Source of the DNA: Bacteroidota bacterium | GTDB lineage: Bacteria; Bacteroidota; Ignavibacteria; Tepidaquicellales; Tepidaquicellaceae | NCBI GenBank assembly: GCA_018266835.1 | Contig: JAFDZP010000006.1 | Span: 152,284-216,283, forward strand | Direction: 5' to 3' | Length of the DNA stretch: 64,000 bases | In this document: one piece after another, positions 16,935-26,700 of the stretch | Layout: every line of letters begins with the position of its first letter | Position numbering within the stretch: position 1 is the first letter of the stretch | Notes under the pieces: generated by a model | Databases searched by the model: none | Seen by the model: the letters and a program-made list of their open reading frames with translations, nothing else | What the model was told of the DNA's origin: nothing | Translations under genes and position numbers: made by a program

Positions 16935-17663
16935 CTACAATTTATAAATACTTTTCTCCAATTCTTTTTTTCTATCTCTCCATTCAGGCAACATTGAATT
17001 TAATAGATTATAAAATCGGCGATCATGATTACGGTAAAGTAAGTGACATAGTTCATGAATTATCACATAGTCTATACACCGAGTAGGCATTTTAATAAGT
17101 AATTGATTGAGAATTAATTTATCCTTTGTATTACAGCTACCCCATCTGGTATGCATTAACTTAACAGAAAGTCTGGGCTTAGACAAAACTAATTTACTAA
17201 ACATTTGAAAATTAATTTCCAGCCGTTCGTTGAATTTTTTCTTAGAAGATGTTTCATACCAATTCTTAATTAGAACATTTACAACCTTTGAGTTTGTTTT
17301 GTATTTAGTAAATACATTGATAATGTTTCCATTCAAGCGGACATCTTCTAAATTAGACTTGTTTACTTTGAGTCTACAATGTCTTCCCAGATAATAATAA
17401 GATTCTCCACTTATAAATTTCCGAGATGGAAATTTAGGTAACAGTGATTCGTAATAGTCTAAACTTTTAATTATCCATGATATTTTTTTCTGAACAATCT
17501 TATGGATTTTTTCAAGTGAAGATTTCGGGGGCGCATAAACTTTCACGCATTGCTCTGGGGTGACAATTATTCCAAGAGTTTTGCGGTTTTTAAATTCAAC
17601 CGTGTACTCAATTTTCTTGCTTCCAAATTGCAACGAAAAATTTAGATCATTATTGGAAGCCAT
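16935..17663 (-). CDS. YgjP/DUF45-type metallopeptidase
   Basis: A zinc metallopeptidase of the YgjP (WLM/M48-related) family. The landmark RWGSCNTKDKLILNQLL is followed by the zinc site HELCH (residues 210-214 counted from the ATG at 17684) and a third ligand His at RNHDRRFY. The start at 17663 is preferred because it lies one base after the hsdR stop, whereas 17684 would overlap hsdR by 20 bases. YgjP-like genes are frequent companions of type I restriction loci, although their substrate is not established. Here it is the last gene of the restriction operon. Confidence 0.85.
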   Translation of the reverse strand: MASNNDLNFSLQFGSKKIEYTVEFKNRKTLGIIVTPEQCVKVYAPPKSSLEKIHKIVQKKISWIIKSLDYYESLLPKFPSRKFISGESYYYLGRHCRLKVNKSNLEDVRLNGNIINVFTKYKTNSKVVNVLIKNWYETSSKKKFNERLEINFQMFSKLVLSKPRLSVKLMHTRWGSCNTKDKLILNQLLIKMPTRCIDYVIIHELCHLLYRNHDRRFYNLLNSMLPEWRDRKKELEKSIYKL

Positions 17664-17664
17664 C

Positions 17665-20600
17665 TCAGTATCTATGTTTTGCAATTTCGATAGATTTTTC
17701 TATTATCTCATCTTGTTCATTTATTGAAAGACCTATTTGATACTTATCATTCACCGCATATAAATAATCATCAATATCTTGGCGCATTTTATTCTTTACA
17801 ATATTATTGTCATGCCAATCAACAACGACATTATTCTTAATTATTTTGTCAATTTGAATTGCACATTCAGCAGACAATTGACTAACTTCAATTCCGTCTG
17901 ATTCAAATTTTTCAAACACTTCAACGCATATTCCATAGAAGGCCTTAGCAATATCCCTGCCATCAAGTATTTCAGGCAACTCATCACCAACTCTATTTAA
18001 CACAGAATTCATCAAGTCCTTGACTCTGGATAAATATTCTGCATCAGTTATTCTTTTTTGTCTAAATTCCTCTATCACTTCTTGAAGTAATTGAGAAAAT
18101 TTCTTATAAAAGGCAGGATCCTCTTCCATCTTTTCACTTATTGCCTTTTGTGTCCTTGAAGCTATCATATCTGCCTTGTATGCTGTACCTGTAACTTTTT
18201 CCACTTCTTCTTGAAATCTATCAGTTTCAAAAATATTCACAGACTCAGTTATTTGAATTACTTCATTAGATGTTATATGTGTATCTATCAATCTTTGAAT
18301 TTGAGCTTCATATTGTTTGTAATCAATTTTGTCCGAATATCTTTTTTGAACCGATGCTCTTAGGCTTAAAAACATCTTGGCATCATTCCTATACAAATTA
18401 ATATTTTCAGTTGATGTCTTTTCAATGAACGAAAGATTTGAAAGGGCTATCTTCAGAGTTTTAGCAAATTTTGTTAATCGTCCATAAAATTTTTCTCTTA
18501 TAAAATCATCGGCAAGATACTGCTCGTATTCTTCTAAATCTTTTTTATTCTTAATTGTCTTAAAAATATCCCAGACCTGTGAATGCAGCTCCGGTAATTT
18601 TTCAATCTCTACATTTATACTGATAAGAGTATTTTCTAAATCATCCTCTTCAAATCCTGCAAGTGCTTTATACTCTGAAAGAGCTAAATCTAAATTTCCT
18701 AAGATTCCATAATAATCGATAATATAGCCGAAGTCCTTTCCTTCGTACAATCTATTCACTCTTGCAATAGCTTGGAGAAGCTTATGGTCTTTTAAATTCT
18801 TAGCAATATATAAAACAACATTTCTTGGAGCATCAAATCCCGTCAAAAGCTTATCTACAACTATGATAATTTCAGGTTTCTCATCCTTCTTAAAAGCGTT
18901 AATAATTTGTTCGTTATATTTTTTTTCATCGCCAAATCTACTCATCATGTTTTTCCAGAATGATTTAACTTTATCATCAGGCTCATTATCAATATCTTCA
19001 TATCCTTCTCTGTCGTCTGGTGGCGAAATTAAAACTTCACTGCTGACAATACCAATTTCATCAAGATATTTTTTATATTTCATAGCAGCATTTTTTGACG
19101 ATGTTGCTAGCTGCCCCTTAAATGCTGTTCCTTGCCATTCATTTCTGAAATGAATACTTATGTCCCACGCGATTCTATATATTTTTTGATCTGCTTCGTT
19201 TATATGGTCAGCAGAAGCAAATTTCTTTTTTAAATCTGCTTTTAGTTCATCAGTTAAAGATTTACAAACTAAATCAAAATATGTATCAATTGGCTTTTGA
19301 TCTACCTCCTGAACAATGTGTCTCCCTTCATAAAGCAATGGCACAACAGCTTTATCTTCTACTGCTTTATCTATAGTGTATGTTGGCTGTATCAGTCCTC
19401 CAAACTTTCCAATGGTATCTCTCTCATTCCTTTTTATTGGAGTTCCCGTGAATCCTATAAAACATCCGTTTGGAAGAACTTTCATCATTTGTGTATTACT
19501 AAATCCATACTGACTTCTATGAGCTTCATCTATAAGTACAAATATTTCAGATGAAGGATTTGAAAATTCTCTTATGTTTCCGGCGGCTTCAAATTTATCA
19601 ATTATAGTCGTAATAATATCCTTCGTATCATCATTGATAAGATTCATTAAATGTCTGCCGGATTTTGCTTTTATAAGTTTTTTTCCGCAATTCTTGAACG
19701 TTTTATATATCTGGTCATCTAAGTCAACTCTATCTGTAACCAGAATAATTCTTGGTTCTAAAATTGTTTTCTCAAGAGCTATCGCTTTAGCAAGCATAAC
19801 CATTGTAATAGACTTTCCGCTTCCCTGCGTATGCCATACAATTCCACCTCTTCTTTTACCATTCTCTTTAAATCTTATTCTTTGAATTAAATTCTCAACT
19901 GTAAAGAATTGCTGATATCTTGCAATTTTCTTTTCTCCGCTATCGAATATGATAAACTTAAAAATTATATCCAGTAGTCTGTCGGGACGGCAAAGACTAT
20001 ATAATAATCTGTCCTGCTCATTAATCATTACTTCTTCCGATTCAAACGAATCAAAATAATCCTTAGAATATTTATAGGAAGATGAGTACAATTTATTTTT
20101 ATTCTCTTCTGAAAGCTTTCTATTTTTAATCTCTGAAACTAAATTTTCATAATTATCTTTCTCATCCTCATTTCTAAAATGCTCTTTCCACTTTGCCCAG
20201 AATTCCTTTGATGTGCCGGTAGTTGCATACTTTCCTTCATTTGTAGAGAAGGCAAAAAGTATCTGTGAATACGCATAAAGTTTTTGAATGCCGTCTTCAT
20301 GCTGATTCCTTAAGTTCTGTGATATTGCTTCATTTAAAGAATCTTTTATATCAGGTCTTTTACATTCCATTACTACTAAAGGAATACCATTAATAAATAA
20401 TACTATATCCGGGCGATATGTTTTCTCGCCGCCTTCTCTTTGAACGTCAAATTCATCCGTTACATGAAAAACATTATTCTCAATATTTTCCCAGTCAATA
20501 TACTTTATGTCAAAACTTTTTCTGTCCCCTTCAATAATTTGTTCAAAGCTTTTTCCCAAAGTAAGAAGGTCATAAATATTTTCGTTAGTTCTTATTAGCC

Positions 20601-20868
20601 CATCTTTTAATGGAAAGTTTTTTAAAGCATCTACAGCCCCTATAATATTACTCTCGCTGAAAAGGTATTCATTACCTTTGTGACTAATTCTATTAATTTT
20701 CCTTAACTGCTCGGTAAGGATTTCATCTAATATCACATTTGAACATTTATTAAAACGCAGCTTACGCGCCTGCGCAGGACTGATATACTCATAACCTAGA
20801 TTAATAAGAAACTTTAATGCAGGTATCTGCGATACGGGCTCTTCCTTAAATGATAATACTTCGGTCAT
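17665..20868 (-). CDS. hsdR: type I restriction endonuclease, R subunit (HsdR)
   Basis: DNA translocase and nuclease subunit of a type I restriction-modification enzyme. The N-terminal nuclease has the PD-(D/E)xK residues Asp154, Glu168 and Lys170 (RPDIVLF...VMECKRP). The SF2 motor has Walker A QGSGKS (348-353), DEAH (447-450), FTGTPI, and the motif VI-like region KLLTGFDAPRN. The C-terminal helical region would contact the methylase. At 1067 residues it is of normal length and appears intact. It starts four bases after the 20873 gene. Confidence 0.95.
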   Translation of the reverse strand: MTEVLSFKEEPVSQIPALKFLINLGYEYISPAQARKLRFNKCSNVILDEILTEQLRKINRISHKGNEYLFSESNIIGAVDALKNFPLKDGLIRTNENIYDLLTLGKSFEQIIEGDRKSFDIKYIDWENIENNVFHVTDEFDVQREGGEKTYRPDIVLFINGIPLVVMECKRPDIKDSLNEAISQNLRNQHEDGIQKLYAYSQILFAFSTNEGKYATTGTSKEFWAKWKEHFRNEDEKDNYENLVSEIKNRKLSEENKNKLYSSSYKYSKDYFDSFESEEVMINEQDRLLYSLCRPDRLLDIIFKFIIFDSGEKKIARYQQFFTVENLIQRIRFKENGKRRGGIVWHTQGSGKSITMVMLAKAIALEKTILEPRIILVTDRVDLDDQIYKTFKNCGKKLIKAKSGRHLMNLINDDTKDIITTIIDKFEAAGNIREFSNPSSEIFVLIDEAHRSQYGFSNTQMMKVLPNGCFIGFTGTPIKRNERDTIGKFGGLIQPTYTIDKAVEDKAVVPLLYEGRHIVQEVDQKPIDTYFDLVCKSLTDELKADLKKKFASADHINEADQKIYRIAWDISIHFRNEWQGTAFKGQLATSSKNAAMKYKKYLDEIGIVSSEVLISPPDDREGYEDIDNEPDDKVKSFWKNMMSRFGDEKKYNEQIINAFKKDEKPEIIIVVDKLLTGFDAPRNVVLYIAKNLKDHKLLQAIARVNRLYEGKDFGYIIDYYGILGNLDLALSEYKALAGFEEDDLENTLISINVEIEKLPELHSQVWDIFKTIKNKKDLEEYEQYLADDFIREKFYGRLTKFAKTLKIALSNLSFIEKTSTENINLYRNDAKMFLSLRASVQKRYSDKIDYKQYEAQIQRLIDTHITSNEVIQITESVNIFETDRFQEEVEKVTGTAYKADMIASRTQKAISEKMEEDPAFYKKFSQLLQEVIEEFRQKRITDAEYLSRVKDLMNSVLNRVGDELPEILDGRDIAKAFYGICVEVFEKFESDGIEVSQLSAECAIQIDKIIKNNVVVDWHDNNIVKNKMRQDIDDYLYAVNDKYQIGLSINEQDEIIEKSIEIAKHRY

Positions 20869-20872
20869 ATAA

Positions 20873-21478
20873 TTATTTTTTATCTAAATTATTCCATATT
20901 GTAATAAAACTATCGGCTTCTCCCATAATTAATGGCATAAAATCAATTCTTCTTTTATCGCGGTAGTGAATTCTAGAATTTGTGATATCTAGCACGCAAA
21001 ATTTACTTTTCTCGCGAAGCATTGAAGATAATTCGTTTTCCATAAAACAAATAATCGAGTTCACTTTATCTTTTTCAATCTTATCTTTTTTAAAATATAG
21101 CTTCACAATGTGTGGCTCGCCTTTAATTATTAAACCGAGTTCTGGATTTAATTTCATATTTAGCTCTTTATAACTCCAGTTTTTCTTAGGAACGTCAAAA
21201 GATTCAAATTTCTTTTTCCCCATAAATTTTTTGTACCCATTTAAAACAGCCGTATAATTATCTTTTTTCTTTTTATCTGTAACAGTTGCCACTATTTTAT
21301 CTAATTCACCAGTATCTTTTGAATTTTTTTGATTTTGTATAATTCCATCACGTATTCTTTTATAGAAATCAGTTTTAGGATCGTATTTACCCCTTTCACG
21401 AATTTGTTTTACTTTAGTCAGTCTTTTACCGCCAGATAGCGCAATAAAATCTACAAAGTCCGTCAATGAAATTTTCAT
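20873..21478 (-). CDS. hypothetical protein within the type I restriction operon
   Basis: A 201-residue basic protein with no recognised domain. The start (ISLTDFVDFIALSGGKRLT) is hydrophobic and the middle is Lys-rich; two beta-rich stretches (LGLIIKGEPHIVKLYFKKD and FCVLDITNSRIHYRDKRRI) suggest an alpha/beta fold. It lies 4 bases before hsdR and so is presumably translated together with it. It may be a cargo gene of the restriction locus, like the DUF2971 gene beside it. Confidence 0.6.
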   Translation of the reverse strand: MKISLTDFVDFIALSGGKRLTKVKQIRERGKYDPKTDFYKRIRDGIIQNQKNSKDTGELDKIVATVTDKKKKDNYTAVLNGYKKFMGKKKFESFDVPKKNWSYKELNMKLNPELGLIIKGEPHIVKLYFKKDKIEKDKVNSIICFMENELSSMLREKSKFCVLDITNSRIHYRDKRRIDFMPLIMGEADSFITIWNNLDKK

Positions 21479-21507
21479 ACAGTTTTATTATTTCAGTTAA
21501 TATAAAA

Positions 21508-22278
21508 TTATTTTTTAGAAATGAATAATTTTGACAATTCAGAATCCTTACACTCAACATTTTGAAAATTATACTTCTTCACCAAATCTTCAATATTTCT
21601 TTTATGCGTTTCTTTCATTTCAGGATGGAATAAAATTTCAAAAGGTACATCTTTCAAGTTTACTAATGCCAGTTTAATTGCATTCACATTCTGTTCTTCC
21701 CACGTAAGCTTTTGCTTTCCTTGGGTTATCCTCCCCTTACATTTTATAAGAACTCTGACTTCTTTTTCATCACTATAGCTTTGATCCTTATAAAGTCCCA
21801 TTATACCATGTCTAGTATCTTTAGTAATTTCTTTTTCGTTTAAATAGTCTTTGTAAATCATTTTATCTATAAATATTCTATTAATCCAATCTGAGTCACA
21901 ATCAAATTCTATATTGTTCAATTCCCAAAGTTTATTGAAGTTTCTTAACTTATATTTTATTGCAACACTTGAGCTGTCAGAATACAAATTCCACATTGCA
22001 AATGATTCCCTTTTGCTTCCGAACCAACAGGTAGCAAAATAACTTCTTTGTCTTTTTTCCAAATCCATTTCTTTCTTGGGAGAAACAAAAAATATTTTTG
22101 GGTACAGTAATTTTATTAACTGTTGATGTGATATAGCTTCTGATTTATCTTTAAATGAGTCAAGTCGGGAAAAGTAAAGTTTTTCAGAAATCAATAAGTC
22201 CAGAAGTTTTGGCAAATTAAGAAACCTTACCACATAAGGAAATTCTTTAACATCAAGAAGATTATTTTTTAACTCCAT
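21508..22278 (-). CDS. DUF2971 family protein
   Basis: A 256-residue protein with the landmarks of DUF2971: a N-terminal PYVVRFLNLPKLLDLL with LYFSRLDSFKD, then CWFGSKRESFAMWNLYSDS ('W..~~~~es..mW..Y....'), KYKLRN and the YSDEKEVRVL strand near residue 175. DUF2971 proteins are common cargo of mobile islands and often sit inside restriction loci; the molecular role is not known. Five bases separate its start from the DUF2188 gene. Confidence 0.8.
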   Translation of the reverse strand: MELKNNLLDVKEFPYVVRFLNLPKLLDLLISEKLYFSRLDSFKDKSEAISHQQLIKLLYPKIFFVSPKKEMDLEKRQRSYFATCWFGSKRESFAMWNLYSDSSSVAIKYKLRNFNKLWELNNIEFDCDSDWINRIFIDKMIYKDYLNEKEITKDTRHGIMGLYKDQSYSDEKEVRVLIKCKGRITQGKQKLTWEEQNVNAIKLALVNLKDVPFEILFHPEMKETHKRNIEDLVKKYNFQNVECKDSELSKLFISKK

Positions 22279-22283
22279 TCGGA

Positions 22284-22511
22284 TTATCCTTTTGATTTTT
22301 TAGGATCTATGCTTTTGGGATAAGTTCTTTCTTCCTGAAATCTGCCATTCTCTTTATGGATTAAAAGAGAGCCTCCGCCATGCTCTTTTACATATTCAGC
22401 ACTCTTCTTCACTCCATCAGTTTTGTTATCGAATTTTTTGATTGCTCTTGATGAATCTTCTGAAGCCAGCTTCCAAGAATCATCTTTTTTAGTTAAGTGA
22501 AATTTTTTCAT
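22284..22511 (-). CDS. DUF2188-like small protein
   Basis: A 75-residue protein whose order of segments matches DUF2188: W-K-L-A-S-E-D-S-S-R-A (substrate-like first strand), FDNKTDGVKKSAEYVKEHGG and SLLIHKENGRFQEERTYPKS. DUF2188 proteins are short, single-domain and of unknown role, and are frequent in stress or island contexts. Confidence 0.75.
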   Translation of the reverse strand: MKKFHLTKKDDSWKLASEDSSRAIKKFDNKTDGVKKSAEYVKEHGGGSLLIHKENGRFQEERTYPKSIDPKKSKG

Positions 22512-22535
22512 TTGGATGTAATTTATATTTAAGAA

Positions 22536-23780
22536 TTAAATTTTTACTCTCACTTTTCCTGTGAGAAGAACTTGCATTAAACCCTTTTTCTGTTCGGTCA
22601 GTTTATTTAAATATTCTTTTAGAAAACAAATTTCTTTATCGATAGAGTTCAAAATGTTAGATATAGCTTTTTGTTCCTCAACATCGGGAATAAATATTTT
22701 AAGACTAAAAAAATCTTTCGGAGTAACATTTAATAATCCGTGAGCTCTTCCTCCTTCATGTGCAATCTTTGTAAGCCCTTCATTAATAATATTAGCAGCA
22801 AAGAAATGTTCAAAAAAGTCTGTACTGTTCATAAACTCTTTCTTCATTTTAAAGCATATATAAAGAGTAGTTACAACAGCTTTATCAAACTCTTTTAATA
22901 ATTTAACCGCACCCCAGTCATATCCTTTAGAATAACTTTTATTATAAACAAACTCTCCTCGTTCTAATAAAAAATAATCTTTCAATTCTTCGCTCGCTAC
23001 AAATTTATTGAAAAAATCATTTTGCTTAACAAACCCTCGCTGCGCTGAAACTGTAACAACATTTTGATTTTTCTCTGTATTTTTTCTTGTTACTCTTTCG
23101 AATACATCAGAAAATTTTGTTTTTTTCCACTTCCCTTTAAAACCTTTTAATCTCTTTCCACTTGTTAACAATTGCTGCATTAAACCCTTTTTAAGTTTTT
23201 CTTTTGCAGCGATGAGGTTTTCGGTTTGTTCAATTGCGTTATCCCAAGTTTGCAAATATTTTACAATAGATTTCTGTTCTAGCAAGTTTGGGAATGGAAT
23301 TGGAATACTATTAATAATTTGAAGATTTAAACCACCTCTACCTCCATCACCAGTTGATAATTTCCTTAGTTCATCATACCTCATATCAAGATTATAATAA
23401 AGAAACTCAGGTACAAATTTTTCATTAGGCAGTATAGCTGCAACTGATTGATTGGTAGATAGTTCAACCATATTAATTGCTACGGTTCCTCTTGTCTTTC
23501 CTTGTCCTGCAAGACCGATTAGAATAGATTTTGGAGGAATCATTCTGGCACTTGAATTTTTTAGGCCCTCTTCGGTAATTCTTCCTTCAACTTCAAATAT
23601 TTTCTTTTGGTTTAAATCACCTGAACTCATCCACCTTACGGTACCATTATCCCAATAACTACTCACTCTCGTGCTAGGGGTGCCACCAGCAGTAGTTTTT
23701 GCGAACTCTTTGATTTTCTTTATTTCCCAATCTTGTGGAATTTTACCAACACTTGTTATCTTTGTTTGAACTTTATTCAT
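22536..23780 (-). CDS. hsdS: type I restriction enzyme specificity subunit (HsdS), full length
   Basis: A 414-residue S subunit with two target-recognition domains. TRD1 runs from about residue 15 (PQDWEIKKIKEFAKTTAGGTPS) to 170; the first conserved helix follows (about 170-205, ending LKKGLMQQLLTSGKRL). TRD2 spans about 215-375 and the second conserved helix (EQKKGLMQVLLTGKVRV) ends the protein. The paired repeats LKKGLMQQLLTSGK and QKKGLMQVLLTGK are typical for HsdS dimerisation helices. Each TRD sets one half of the bipartite site; the sequence recognised cannot be read here. It overlaps the end of the upstream gene by eight bases. Confidence 0.93.
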   Translation of the reverse strand: MNKVQTKITSVGKIPQDWEIKKIKEFAKTTAGGTPSTRVSSYWDNGTVRWMSSGDLNQKKIFEVEGRITEEGLKNSSARMIPPKSILIGLAGQGKTRGTVAINMVELSTNQSVAAILPNEKFVPEFLYYNLDMRYDELRKLSTGDGGRGGLNLQIINSIPIPFPNLLEQKSIVKYLQTWDNAIEQTENLIAAKEKLKKGLMQQLLTSGKRLKGFKGKWKKTKFSDVFERVTRKNTEKNQNVVTVSAQRGFVKQNDFFNKFVASEELKDYFLLERGEFVYNKSYSKGYDWGAVKLLKEFDKAVVTTLYICFKMKKEFMNSTDFFEHFFAANIINEGLTKIAHEGGRAHGLLNVTPKDFFSLKIFIPDVEEQKAISNILNSIDKEICFLKEYLNKLTEQKKGLMQVLLTGKVRVKI

Positions 23781-24519
23781 TATCTTTCCTTTTCATAATT
23801 ATAATAAAACCTTCGACTGCTCCGGTATAAATGGGAATTTCTTCTCCAAAAATTGAATCAGTATTTTCACCGAAACCCTTAACGTATTCTTCTACAGATT
23901 CCTTAAAAACTGAAAAATGTTTTATATTAACGTCTAATTTTGTATTGTTTTTATATTCTGATAATTCTGCTAAAGAATTTTCAATAGCTGGTATATAGTC
24001 CGCCTCGTTAAAACACTTCGTTGGAGTATCTAATCTTTTTAAAAATGCGATAAAGCAAACTTCTATGCTATTTTCACCAATTGGATCCGTTTCTAATAGG
24101 GCATGTTCAAATCTTAAAAAATCTTTTTTAACATCCCCCTTATGTGGATTGATAGCTTTTATTTCAATACCACAAACACTTCTCTTGAAGGGTTTACTAA
24201 TGAATTTATCCAAGATTGCAATGTCTATTCTGCCTTTTCTAATACTTTCATGTTTTCTTTGTCTTATTGATGGAAACAGCTTCATAAAAGTAAATGCGTG
24301 AGATAAGAATTCGTCTGAATCATACTCTACTCTAATAGAAGAGAGAGTAGACAATTTCTTAGTATTTTCAAGCAGTTTTTTTACAACTCCAACTGTGATT
24401 AAATATTCAGTTATTTTATCTTTCAACAATTCACTATAATCTTCATGCTTAACTAGGTCGTAATATGCTGTTTCAATTCCATTTTTTATGAGTTCTAATA
24501 TTAAATCAATATTTATCAT
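23773..24519 (-). CDS. PD-(D/E)xK-like nuclease fold protein, restriction-operon cargo
   Basis: A 248-residue protein. The stretch KGRIDIAILDKF followed by CGIEIKAINPHKGD carries Asp then Glu-x-Lys at the spacing of the PD-(D/E)xK nuclease core, with a further helix (LRFEHAL) downstream. It is between hsdM and hsdS and overlaps both (ATGA with hsdM, 8 bases with hsdS), so it is translationally coupled to the enzyme. It could modify DNA cleavage, bind DNA, or act as a separate defence nuclease; the nuclease call rests only on this motif. Confidence 0.5.
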   Translation of the reverse strand: MINIDLILELIKNGIETAYYDLVKHEDYSELLKDKITEYLITVGVVKKLLENTKKLSTLSSIRVEYDSDEFLSHAFTFMKLFPSIRQRKHESIRKGRIDIAILDKFISKPFKRSVCGIEIKAINPHKGDVKKDFLRFEHALLETDPIGENSIEVCFIAFLKRLDTPTKCFNEADYIPAIENSLAELSEYKNNTKLDVNIKHFSVFKESVEEYVKGFGENTDSIFGEEIPIYTGAVEGFIIIMKRKDNE

Positions 24520-26021
24520 CCTTTATAACCCAATTCCTTTAAATATTTATTCATTTCACTCCTTACATTCAGAAGTTGATTTTCAAGCTCAAGAATTTCT
24601 TTTTGAACTTTTACAATATCAACTTCCTCTTCCTCTTCAAATGTATCTACATACCGGGGGATGTTCAGATTATATTCGTTCTCCTTTATTTCATCAATAG
24701 TAGCTTTATAAGAATATTTATCAATCGTTTCAAATTTTTCATAAGTAGAAACAATCTTATCTATATCCGAATCACGCAGTTTGTTTTGATTCGTTCCGCT
24801 TTCATACTCCTTACTTCCATCAATAAAAATAACATCAGTATTTTTTTTGCGCTTATTGAAAATAAGTATTGCAGCGGGGATACCGGTGCCGAAAAATAAA
24901 TTAGCAGGAAGGCCAATTACAGCTTCAAGAAGATTATCATTAATGAACTGCTCACGAATTCTACCTTCACTTGAGCCTCTGAATAAAACACCGTGCGGCA
25001 CAATCACACCGGCTCTGCCAGTTTCGTTCAATGATTCTATCATGTGAGTAATAAAGGCATAGTCGCCTTTACTTTTAGGAGGAATACCTCTCCAGAACCT
25101 GTTAAACTTATCTGCCGGCGCATCATCTGCTCCCCATTTATCCAATGAGAATGGAGGATTGGCAACTACAACATCAAACTTCATCAGCTTGTCACCTTCG
25201 ACATGTTTAGGATTACTAATAGTATTTCCCCATGCAATCTTAGCGTTATCAATTTTGTGAAGGAACATATTCATCTTACAAAGAGCGTAAGTGTTGCCAT
25301 TAGACTCCTGACCGTATAAAGAATAATTTTGTGAACCAACTTCATTAGCTACTTTAATAAGAAGTGAGCCTGAACCGCAGGTAGGATCATAAATTCTATT
25401 CCCTTCTTTGGGTTTTAAAAGCTTTGAAAGTAATTTTGAGATGAATTGAGGAGTATAAAACTCCCCGCCCTTTTTACCTGCGCCACTTGCAAACATATAT
25501 AAAAGATATTCATATGTATCACCAATTACATCACGCTCACCTATATGCGAAGGTCTGAAATCTAAAGCCGGTTTGGAAAAATCCTCAATTAAATTTTTAA
25601 GTCTTAGGTTTTTATCTTTAGTTTCACCAAGATTAATTTCAGAATTGAAATCTATACCTCTAAAAACGTCTTCCAGCTTTCCTGAGTTTGCCTCTTCAAG
25701 ATTTGCTGTAGCTATATTAATAAGTTCACCAATGTTAACATCATTGCGATGGGAATAAAGGTAATCAAAGGTGCTTTCATTTGGGACAACAAATCTTTCT
25801 CTTTTAAGAGCGCGATCTACTCTATCGGCATCGCCTTTATACTTTATTGAATATTCTTCAACTTTATCTTTCCACAAATCACTGATGTATTTAATGAAAA
25901 GAAAAACGAGAATGTAATTTTTATATTGGTCGGGGTCAACGACTCCCCTGAAGGTATCGCATGCATTCCATGCTACTGAGTTCACCTCATCTTGAGTTGG
26001 GATTTTTTTTGTATCAATCAT
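24516..26021 (-). CDS. hsdM: type I restriction-modification methyltransferase (HsdM)
   Basis: A 501-residue N6-adenine DNA methyltransferase of the HsdM type. An N-terminal helical domain (about 10-150) precedes the catalytic domain with motif I DPTCGSG (212-218, SAM binding) and motif IV NPPF (288-291, catalytic). The GEFYTP segment ahead of motif I is characteristic of HsdM. The C-terminal coiled segment (EEEEEVDIVKVQKEILELE) fits its contact with the S subunit. It overlaps the truncated hsdS at its 5' end and the EVK-type cargo gene at its 3' end. Confidence 0.95.
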   Translation of the reverse strand: MIDTKKIPTQDEVNSVAWNACDTFRGVVDPDQYKNYILVFLFIKYISDLWKDKVEEYSIKYKGDADRVDRALKRERFVVPNESTFDYLYSHRNDVNIGELINIATANLEEANSGKLEDVFRGIDFNSEINLGETKDKNLRLKNLIEDFSKPALDFRPSHIGERDVIGDTYEYLLYMFASGAGKKGGEFYTPQFISKLLSKLLKPKEGNRIYDPTCGSGSLLIKVANEVGSQNYSLYGQESNGNTYALCKMNMFLHKIDNAKIAWGNTISNPKHVEGDKLMKFDVVVANPPFSLDKWGADDAPADKFNRFWRGIPPKSKGDYAFITHMIESLNETGRAGVIVPHGVLFRGSSEGRIREQFINDNLLEAVIGLPANLFFGTGIPAAILIFNKRKKNTDVIFIDGSKEYESGTNQNKLRDSDIDKIVSTYEKFETIDKYSYKATIDEIKENEYNLNIPRYVDTFEEEEEVDIVKVQKEILELENQLLNVRSEMNKYLKELGYKG

Positions 26022-26586
26022 TTTTTCTTAAAATTTTATTGTGGATGATTTCGTTTATTAACAAAGTTCGCTTAGTCGAGATTTGTTTTAGTAATTCTCT
26101 TTCCAACATTTGTTGATTCTCTATTAAAGCAATTGTTTTTTGAGTTTTCAAATCCGTTATAGGAATTTTTAACTCGATTAATTTTGATTTAGGAATTGAA
26201 GGAATAAATGTACCGTGAGTATTCGCTTTAAAAAAATCTTGTGCTGGTTTAGAATTTAAATACCAGGATAAGTATTCCGGTAAAACATTTTCCGAAGTAA
26301 TTCTAATTATGAAAAAGGTTGATGATGCGGCTACTTCGCCAAGTTCACCATTATAATGAAAAGCAAAATTTCTATTTCCTTTGGCAGCGAAAAGTACATC
26401 GCCAGATTTTAGATATTGATACTTGTCTACACAGTATCTATCTAATTTGAATAAATTATCTTTATTTAGTAAATTGTTCTGAATATCTTTTCCCTGAATA
26501 AGAAAAACAGATGCTTGTTCTGCATTTATATTTTTACTGTTATATTTCAATCCAGTAAAAATTGATGTTAGACTTCCTAATTGCAT
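26014..26586 (-). CDS. half-length type I specificity protein (single TRD)
   Basis: A 190-residue protein with the layout of half of HsdS: one target-recognition domain (LGSLTSIFTGLKY...FAAKGNRNFAFH...AASSTFFIIRI...LPEYLSWYLNS) followed by one coiled dimerisation helix (TQKTIALIENQQMLERELLKQI). It is the first gene of the restriction operon, overlapping hsdM by 8 bases. Single-TRD S proteins can dimerise to give palindromic half-sites, or can be spare TRDs for shuffling into the full-length hsdS. Intact reading frame and normal TRD length argue against a random fragment. Confidence 0.8.
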   Translation of the reverse strand: MQLGSLTSIFTGLKYNSKNINAEQASVFLIQGKDIQNNLLNKDNLFKLDRYCVDKYQYLKSGDVLFAAKGNRNFAFHYNGELGEVAASSTFFIIRITSENVLPEYLSWYLNSKPAQDFFKANTHGTFIPSIPKSKLIELKIPITDLKTQKTIALIENQQMLERELLKQISTKRTLLINEIIHNKILRKND

Positions 26587-26700
26587 TTTGTAATATTTTC
26601 TTTGAGTAATCTCTCTACGGATACAAAATATCCTAAATGAAGGATATTGTCAAGTTATTTATTCTGGATAATTTGCTGTACTCTATTTATAATATCGTTT

